Shown here: positions 52,661 to 57,791 of the stretch, in pieces
How positions within the stretch are numbered: the stretch's first letter is position 1
Layout: each line of letters begins with the position of its first letter
Source of the DNA: Gemmatimonadales bacterium
Lineage (GTDB): Bacteria > Gemmatimonadota > Glassbacteria > GWA2-58-10
Assembly (NCBI GenBank): GCA_024278175.1
Contig: JAJRTS010000047.1
Span: 1 to 57,791 of the forward strand
Length of the DNA: 57,791 nt
Reading direction: 5' to 3'
Made by a program: the position numbers and the translations under genes
The notes under the pieces: model-generated
Database searches by the model: none
The model's input: only the letters and a program-made list of their open reading frames with translations
Told to the model about the DNA's origin: nothing

Positions 52661-52981
52661 TCAGCCGGCCTGCTCAATCATCGTCCGCACCTCGTCCAGC
52701 CTTTCGGTCAAGCCCGGAATATCGAACACCGCCTCGTAACGTTCCAGCACATCGGCCAGATCCAACAGCACAACCGCGCCACCGAGCAGCTCGACCTTGC
52801 CCTCGGAAGCCTCAATGTTCCGTACCAGACGGGACACCAGCGATTTGATACTACCGGCCAACTCGCATTTTTCAGCCGCCTCGGCGCTGTCGGCTCCCTC
52901 AATCCGGATTTTTTCCAGGCAATGCTCCGCCTGCTCCAGCTCGTCGAGGATTTGCTCGTTTTCCTCGAACAGACTTGTCAT
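52661..52981 (-). CDS. Small coiled-coil protein of unknown function
   Basis: 106 residues, acidic and helical: MTSLFEENEQILDELEQAEHC, a central LVSRLVRNIEASEGKVELLGG, and DVLERYEAVFDIPGLTERLDEV. The ATG 52981 follows AGGGAGAAGAGGC. A longer reading up to 53155 is not accepted because those codons fall within repeat R2 copy 2. No signal peptide or membrane segment. No family recognised. Confidence 0.62.
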   Translation of the reverse strand: MTSLFEENEQILDELEQAEHCLEKIRIEGADSAEAAEKCELAGSIKSLVSRLVRNIEASEGKVELLGGAVVLLDLADVLERYEAVFDIPGLTERLDEVRTMIEQAG

Positions 52982-53041
52982 GCCTCTTCTCCCTGCCGCT
53001 TCTAGAAGCGTGTTAAAAATACGAAGAATGGGAGTAACGGG

Positions 53042-53210
53042 TGTCAAGGGCCGTTTCCCGCCAGGCCGGCCCAACACGGTGCAAGCGATGCAACTGCCGG
53101 GTATAAGATAAGTAACAGGATCAGCAAAAGAAACGGCTTGCCTTGCCCTTGACAACCCGACCAGACGAAATATTTCATTCGTGGGCGTTGAACGTTTTAT
53201 TGCAACGCCC
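53042..53210 (+). repeat. Repeat family R2, copy 2 (full-length)
   Basis: Outer arms TGTCAAGGGC (53042-53051) and GCCCTTGACA (53145-53154) are a perfect 10-bp pair, extended by CGTTTC (53052-53057) with GAAACG (53130-53135). Stem 2 is GGGCGTTG (53183-53190) with CAACGCCC (53203-53210). GGGCGTTGAACGTTTTATT is shared with copy 3. It lies upstream of the coiled-coil gene. Confidence 0.82.
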
Positions 53211-53271
53211 CGCTAATCAAACAGCCTGTTAAATCCTTGAGAACCCCTCTAATATAGCACAACCGGGAGAC

Positions 53272-53303
53272 AAAAAAAAAGGGACCGTTTCCGGTCCCTT
53301 TTT
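53272..53303. terminator. Bidirectional terminator downstream of the HTH gene
   Basis: GGGACC (53281-53286) and GGTCCC (53293-53298) flanked by nine A residues on the left and five T residues on the right. It closes the minus-strand HTH gene. Confidence 0.9.
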
Positions 53304-53331
53304 ATGCCGCAGGGCACCACACCACACCACC

Positions 53332-53688
53332 CTATATTCCCTGCTGCAGTATCTGTCTCACCCTCTCGCGCGAGACGCCGATCATGCGACCGATCTCGGC
53401 CTTGCTCAATCCCTTCTTTGCCAACAGGAAAATTTTCCTGCGCGTTTCGGGTGTCATCTTGCGCCACTTGGGCCTGCGGGCGCCGAACTCGGTCAAAACC
53501 TGCGAGATCCTGTTCTCGGTCAGGCTGTATTTATCAGCAAGCCGGCCAATCGTATAGCCCTGCTTGAAATCGCGGACTATTTTTTCATTGCGCCTTTCCA
53601 GTGTTTCCCTGTCATCCGGCCTGATCTGAAAACCGATCCTCAGCTTGTGCCCCAGCAACCCCAGCGCCATGTTCATCGCCTTTCTCAT
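53332..53688 (-). CDS. Small DNA-binding protein with two helix-turn-helix motifs
   Basis: 118 residues from ATG 53688 (MRKAMNMALG), with GAGGTGGTGGCA upstream. Two HTH motifs are visible: TIGRLADKYSLTENRISQVL (about 47-66) and SKAEIGRMIGVSRERVRQIL (about 95-114); the second resembles the region 4 recognition helix of sigma-70. Basic overall. A transcriptional regulator, but its targets are unknown; direct repeats TGACAGTGA upstream of its own start suggest autoregulation. Ends in TAG. Confidence 0.75.
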   Translation of the reverse strand: MRKAMNMALGLLGHKLRIGFQIRPDDRETLERRNEKIVRDFKQGYTIGRLADKYSLTENRISQVLTEFGARRPKWRKMTPETRRKIFLLAKKGLSKAEIGRMIGVSRERVRQILQQGI

Positions 53689-53841
53689 TGCCACCACCTC
53701 GCTTCCTTTAAGGCCTGTTAAGCTGCGGCTGTTGCTCCTGCTTATGTTTACAGCACGATCTATGCCAATGTTCCCTTTTTTATGGACAGATAAGCAGAAT
53801 CAAGCTTGGCAAGTCTTTAGTCAAAGTGACAGTGAGTATCC

Positions 53842-53870
53842 TTTATCAACAAAGAGAAAACACCGGTCAA
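53842..53870 (-). promoter_or_regulatory. Putative promoter of the HTH gene
   Basis: On the minus strand TTGACC (53870-53865) and GATAAA (53847-53842) are 17 nt apart. TGACAGTGA occurs at 53827-53835 and 53876-53884, bracketing it, and could be operator sites. Confidence 0.35.
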
Positions 53871-53996
53871 TAAATTGACAGTGAATACGATAAAATTGAC
53901 GTGTGGGCAGCCACTGCCGAAAAGGCAGTATGGAAAAAAGCGTGGGGGATCCGGTGAGACAGATGATGGCAGAGGGGGCGGATCAGTTGGTGGAAC

Positions 53997-56900
53997 TCAG
54001 CGGCCGTGAGGCTCCCCGGTCGGCGCCGCGCTCTCTTCCAGGTAGCGTTGCGGTTCGGCTGCCATCGCGGCCAGCGCCGCGGTGATCGACTCCAGCGCGG
54101 CGCGGCAATCCGGGGTGTCGAGCACCAGGGCCAGCGGCTGGATGCTGACCACTTTTTTCTCACCCGGCACCCGCTCCAGCACGGAGCTGACCTGCACCAG
54201 GCGGTAACGGATTTCCCGCCCGAAATCGAGCTTGCAGTAGCCCTCTCCGATAAACACACTCTCCATCGCCAGGCGCGAGGCGTGCACGCGAAGCCGGGTC
54301 TTGGCCAGCAGGTTGGCCGCCTCCGCGGGCAACTCGCCGTAACGGTCCGCCAGTTCGGCGGCCACCTCGTCCAGCTCCGCCGGTTCGGTAATCCGGCTGA
54401 TCCTTCGGTAATGAGCCAGTTTCTGCTTGCTGTCCGGCACGTAGTGATCGGGAAGGAACGCGGGCAGATCAAGATTAATCTTGGCCGTCCGGGCCGTTTC
54501 CGCCGGCGAGAGATCGGTCTGTACGGTGGCGATAGCTTCCTTGAGCAGCTTGAGATAGGTGTCGAATCCCACGGCGTTGATAAACCCGTGCTGCTGGCTG
54601 CCCAGGATATTACCCGTACCGCGAAGTTCCAGGTCGCGCATGGCGATCTCGTAGCCGCTGCCAAGCTCGGTGTACTCTTCCAGCACCCGCAGCCGTTTGA
54701 CCGCCTCGTCGGTGATCATCCGCCGCGGCGGCACCAGCAGGTAGGCGTAGGCCCTGTGGTAGCTGCGTCCCACTCGTCCGCGCAACTGGTAAAGCTGGCT
54801 GAGCCCTGAACGGTCGGCGCGGTTGACGATGATCGTGTTGGCGTTGGGAAAATCCAGCCCGTTCTCGATAATCATCGTACTGAGCAGGATGTCGATTTCC
54901 CGCTCCTGGAACCGTCGCATGGCTCTTTCCAGTTCCCGCTCGGGCATCTGGCCGTGGGCCACCGCGATCCTGGCCTCGGGCACGATCCGGCGCAGCATGT
55001 CGTAGACCGCATAGATCGAGCCGATCCGGTTGTGGACGAAAAACACCTGCCCGTCGCGGGCCAGCTCGCGATGGATGGCCTCGATAATAACGCCCTCGCC
55101 GAACGGGCAGACCTGGGTGACAATCGGCAGGCGGTCCTGGGGCGGGGTGGTGATCAGCGACAGGTCGCGCACGCTCATCAGGCTCATGTGCAACGTGCGC
55201 GGGATTGGCGTGGCGGTCATCGCCAACGTGTCCACGGTACGCTTGAAGCGCTTGAGTTTATCTTTCTGACGCACTCCGAAGCGCTGCTCCTCGTCGATAA
55301 CGAGCAGGCCGAGATCGCGGAATTTCACGTCCTTGCTGATCAGCCGGTGGGTGCCGATAATCACGTCCACCTTGCCCTCGGCCAGGCGCTTGAGAATTTC
55401 TTTCTGCTCGGCGGGGCTCTTGAAGCGGCTGAGCGTTTCCACGCAGACCGGGAAATCGGCCAGGCGCTGGCTGAACGTGATATTGTGCTGCTGGGCCAGC
55501 ACGGTGGTGGGCACAAGCACGGCCACCTGCTTGTTGTCCTGGATGGTTTTGAACGCCGCGCGCACGGCCACCTCCGTTTTGCCGAACCCAACGTCGCCGC
55601 AGAGCAGACGGTCCATGCAGGCGGAGCTTTCCATGTCGTTCTTGATATCGTCGATAGCGCGCAACTGATCGTAGGTTTCCTCGTAGATGAACGCCTGCTC
55701 CAGCTCACGCTGCCACTGGGTGTCGGCCGAGAACGCATGGCCGCCGCGGACCTTGCGCTCGGCGTAGATCTCGATCAGCTCGGCGGTCATGTCCTCGATA
55801 GCCTTGACCGTTTTGCTCTTGACCTTTTCCCAGGCGTTGCCACCGATTTTGTGGATGGCGGGCACCGCGCCGTCCTCGGCGGTGTAGCGCTCCACCAGTC
55901 CCAACTGGTCCACCGGAACGTAGAGGAAATCGCCGTCCGCGTACTCGAGCCACAGACACTCGACCACGGCGCTTTCGGTGGTGATTTTTTTAATCCCCCG
56001 GTAACGGCCGATCCCGTAGTCGATATGGACCACGTAGTCGCCCTCGCCCAGGCTGGAGAAACTTTCCAGGGCCGGGGCGCGCTTGTAGCGGCGGCGGGTG
56101 CGAAGGTGGCGGAAACGATGGAAAATCTCGTGGTCGGTATAGACCGCCAGCGCCGCCTCACCCAGCACGAACCCTGTCTCCAGGCTGCCGATAGCGAGTT
56201 CTGCACAACAGGCCGCATCGCCCAGCAACTCCTCCAGCCGGTTCAACTGGCCCTTGTTGTCGCAGACTATCAGGTTGGAGCGACCCTCGTCGCGGTCGGC
56301 GCGGATGCGGCCGCGCAGCAGGTCGATGTTGCGGTTGACCGCCGGCGGCTCACGGGTGTCGAAGCGGACCGGGACCACGGGGCTTGCGGCGCGCTGATGC
56401 AGACTACGGATATCGGCGCGGATGAAGTTCTTCAGGCGGGCGGCAAGCTGCTCACCGGTCAGGTACAGCTCAGCGGGAGTGCGCACCAGCGATCCCCTGC
56501 GCTCGAACGCGGTGCGGTAGTAACCCTCCACCTCGTCCTCGAACCTGACTGTCTCTTCCAGCACGGCCTCGTAGTCGTCGAACAGCACCACGCTGTCGTT
56601 GTCGAGATAGGTCAGGATATCGATCAGCTTTTCGTCATCGCCCTGCTTTTTCTCCCAGCCGAAACTTTCGGTCACCGGCAGCAGCACGGTTTCGTTCAGC
56701 CTGGCCACCGAGCGCTGGTCGGCAATTTCAAACGAGCGGATTTCCTCGATAATGTCGCCGAACAGCTCGATCCGCACGGGGTTTTCCATGCCGTAGCCGT
56801 AGATGTCGAGAATGCCGCCGCGCAGGCTGAAGCTGCCCACCTCCTCGACCATCGCCTCACGACGGAAACCCATTTCCACCAGGTCGGAGAGCAACTGCTC

Positions 56901-57374
56901 CAGGTCGAGATCCTCCTCCACCCTGAGCGTGCGGACCCGGTCGCAGAACTCCTCGGGGGCGCTCACTTTCTGCAGCAACGCGCGTACGGGGGTAACCGTG
57001 ATCCCCGGCGCACGGTCCATCAGCGCCAGGAACACCTCCACCCGTGATCCGGCGATACCGGGTTCGGGGCGGGCGTCCTCGTAGGGCAGGATTTCCCACT
57101 GCGGGAAATTGCGCACCCTGGCGGAGGGTAGAAAATTGAGCAGGTCGGCCTCGATTTTCTCGGCCTGACGGGAGCCACGGGTGACATAAATCAGCCCTTT
57201 ATTCAGCTTATGGGCCAGACCGGCCGCGACCAGATTTTTGGTGGAGCCGTAGAGGTTACCCAGGCGCAGTTCGAGAGGAACTTTCCGCTGCACGGCGCCT
57301 TGCACGTGCTCGAGAGTCTGGTTGAATGGTTCGGAACGCTCCAGCAGGTCCAGCAGTTTCTTCAGCGTGTTCAT
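53997..57374 (-). CDS. mfd: Transcription-repair coupling factor Mfd
   Basis: 1125 residues, full length. Displaces stalled RNA polymerase and recruits UvrA. Domains: UvrB-homology region (about 1-330), CarD-like RNA-polymerase-interacting domain (about 440-510, GDYVVHIDYGIGRYRGIKKI), superfamily 2 translocase (Walker A GDVGFGKTEVA near 595, DEEQ in VIDEEQRFGVRQ near 695, MSATPIP-like AMTATPIPRTL, QLRGRVGRS), and the C-terminal D7 domain that binds UvrA/autoinhibits. All helicase motifs are intact. The start MNTLKKLLDLLERS is ATG 57374. Its upstream region holds two hairpins and repeat R1 copy B. Confidence 0.95.
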   Translation of the reverse strand: MNTLKKLLDLLERSEPFNQTLEHVQGAVQRKVPLELRLGNLYGSTKNLVAAGLAHKLNKGLIYVTRGSRQAEKIEADLLNFLPSARVRNFPQWEILPYEDARPEPGIAGSRVEVFLALMDRAPGITVTPVRALLQKVSAPEEFCDRVRTLRVEEDLDLEQLLSDLVEMGFRREAMVEEVGSFSLRGGILDIYGYGMENPVRIELFGDIIEEIRSFEIADQRSVARLNETVLLPVTESFGWEKKQGDDEKLIDILTYLDNDSVVLFDDYEAVLEETVRFEDEVEGYYRTAFERRGSLVRTPAELYLTGEQLAARLKNFIRADIRSLHQRAASPVVPVRFDTREPPAVNRNIDLLRGRIRADRDEGRSNLIVCDNKGQLNRLEELLGDAACCAELAIGSLETGFVLGEAALAVYTDHEIFHRFRHLRTRRRYKRAPALESFSSLGEGDYVVHIDYGIGRYRGIKKITTESAVVECLWLEYADGDFLYVPVDQLGLVERYTAEDGAVPAIHKIGGNAWEKVKSKTVKAIEDMTAELIEIYAERKVRGGHAFSADTQWQRELEQAFIYEETYDQLRAIDDIKNDMESSACMDRLLCGDVGFGKTEVAVRAAFKTIQDNKQVAVLVPTTVLAQQHNITFSQRLADFPVCVETLSRFKSPAEQKEILKRLAEGKVDVIIGTHRLISKDVKFRDLGLLVIDEEQRFGVRQKDKLKRFKRTVDTLAMTATPIPRTLHMSLMSVRDLSLITTPPQDRLPIVTQVCPFGEGVIIEAIHRELARDGQVFFVHNRIGSIYAVYDMLRRIVPEARIAVAHGQMPERELERAMRRFQEREIDILLSTMIIENGLDFPNANTIIVNRADRSGLSQLYQLRGRVGRSYHRAYAYLLVPPRRMITDEAVKRLRVLEEYTELGSGYEIAMRDLELRGTGNILGSQQHGFINAVGFDTYLKLLKEAIATVQTDLSPAETARTAKINLDLPAFLPDHYVPDSKQKLAHYRRISRITEPAELDEVAAELADRYGELPAEAANLLAKTRLRVHASRLAMESVFIGEGYCKLDFGREIRYRLVQVSSVLERVPGEKKVVSIQPLALVLDTPDCRAALESITAALAAMAAEPQRYLEESAAPTGEPHGR

Positions 57375-57414
57375 GTATATTCAGTCATCTAATGTTTTGC
57401 AGTCCCATTCGCAG

Positions 57415-57455
57415 GGGCGAACCTTGTGTTCGCCCGCGAGAAGCATACGCTTCTC
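57415..57455. other. Tandem hairpins upstream of mfd
   Basis: GGGCGAA/TTCGCCC (57415-57435) and GAGAAGC/GCTTCTC (57438-57455, loop ATAC) lie back to back. The phrase GGGGCGAACCTTGTGTTCGC resembles short hairpin repeats common in many genomes. Neither is followed by a T-run. Confidence 0.55.
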
Positions 57456-57508
57456 ACTCGGCCGATTGGGTTGCAGGTTAAGCATCGAGAAATTAAGAAG
57501 TTTTTATT

Positions 57509-57672
57509 CGAGACCTTTGATTTAAACAAAGAATTGTGAGGGGGAGAGACAAAACTTTTTTAAAAAGGTCCTGTCTCTCCCCCTCACACTCCCCCACTCT
57601 TTTTCCAAAACTTCTTATCAAGGGGCATATCTTTCGGTCAGATCATGTAGTTACAATTAACTGGCCTGAATT
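57509..57672 (+). repeat. Dispersed structured repeat R1, copy B
   Basis: The second copy of R1. GTGAGGGGGAGAGAC (57536-57550) pairs perfectly with GTCTCTCCCCCTCAC (57573-57587). The inner stem changes AACCTTTT to AACTTTTT, which keeps pairing through a G-U wobble on the plus strand. Flanks GAGACCTTTGATTTAA and TTTCGGTCAGATCATGT are identical to copy A. Confidence 0.85.
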
Positions 57673-57691
57673 TTATTGTCCCCGTTTGGGA

Positions 57692-57718
57692 GGGTTAAAA
57701 CCCCCACCTTTCAGGTGG
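57692..57718. other. Two short hairpins at the window edge
   Basis: GGGTT-AA-AACCC (57692-57703) is followed directly by CCACCT-TTC-AGGTGG (57704-57718) and GCAGCTTTAGC. The pattern resembles the subterminal hairpins of IS200/IS605-type elements, but no transposase or TnpB is visible in the window. Confidence 0.3.
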
Positions 57719-57791
57719 CAGCTTTAGCATGAGATGGCTAAATTGTAATGTATGAGCAGCTATCAACATGGTTCCCACACATCATTTTCGA

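Noticed and set aside
52982-53155. N-terminal extension of the coiled-coil gene
   Set aside because: The extra codons fall in repeat R2 copy 2, while a good ribosome site precedes ATG 52981.
1-57791. Genome-wide reassignment of TAG to a sense codon
   Set aside because: About eleven well-supported genes here end in TAG at the expected length, one with tandem TAG-TAA. Only suppression or mutation at single sites remains possible.
1-57791. tRNA, rRNA, CRISPR arrays, prophage or transposase genes
   Set aside because: None could be recognised on either strand.

Overview
The window is a GC-rich (roughly 58-60 percent by eye), gene-dense bacterial chromosome segment of 57.8 kb. It looks like an uncultured FCB-group bacterium (Glassbacteria, Zixibacteria or Gemmatimonadota-like). 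The reasons are a two-subunit 2-oxoacid:ferredoxin oxidoreductase, a NamZ-type DUF1343 protein, a metallopeptidase/propeller/Omp85-like barrel fusion, and a giant Ig-repeat exoprotein with a FlgD/T9SS-like C-terminus next to a PorV-like barrel. A Gram-negative envelope is supported by LolA, outer-membrane barrels and lipoprotein signals. The taxonomic guess is inference only.

Layout. 0.2-5 kb (+): korAB, then a response regulator/PAS/GGDEF diguanylate cyclase and a strong terminator. 5-8.2 kb (-): namZ, an M50 protease and a CobB-type sirtuin. 8.2-14.4 kb: twin secreted proteins of about 602 residues that look like lyases, convergent with a GH88 unsaturated-glucuronyl hydrolase and an ATPase-domain sensor; together a probable uronic-acid polysaccharide locus. 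14.7-20.9 kb (+): the large fusion protein, a DxDGD-repeat protein and a sodium symporter that must start at CTG. 20.85-23.1 kb (-): a modular LAS-type peptidase and an exported partner, with an AT-rich 3' half that looks transferred. 23.3-33.1 kb (-): pepA (interrupted by TAG), a ferritin-like protein, a VWA protein, folC, a DegT aminotransferase, a radical SAM protein and tyrS. 33.3-38 kb (+): a class A PBP (interrupted by TAG), a D-aminoacylase-like protein and an HpcH aldolase. 38.1-39.3 kb (-): an AT-rich DUF488 two-gene cassette. 39.3-57.4 kb (-): a membrane protein, PorV-like, the giant exoprotein, rimO, a membrane protein, alkD-like, lolA (with an apparent frameshift), ftsK, small genes and mfd.

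The signals that genes do not explain are two families of structured intergenic repeats. R1 has two copies of about 170 bp with a 14-15 bp palindromic arm, at 45.4 and 57.5 kb. R2 has four copies of a bipartite double stem-loop with TGTCAAGGGC/GCCCTTGACA arms, at 8.2, 26.0, 31.0 and 53.1 kb. Covarying or wobble-conserving changes suggest both fold as RNA. Other points of interest are two in-frame ambers in housekeeping genes (one exactly between the two catalytic domains of the PBP), the possible toxin/immunity cassette, the DUF488 pair and the candidate new polysaccharide-lyase family.
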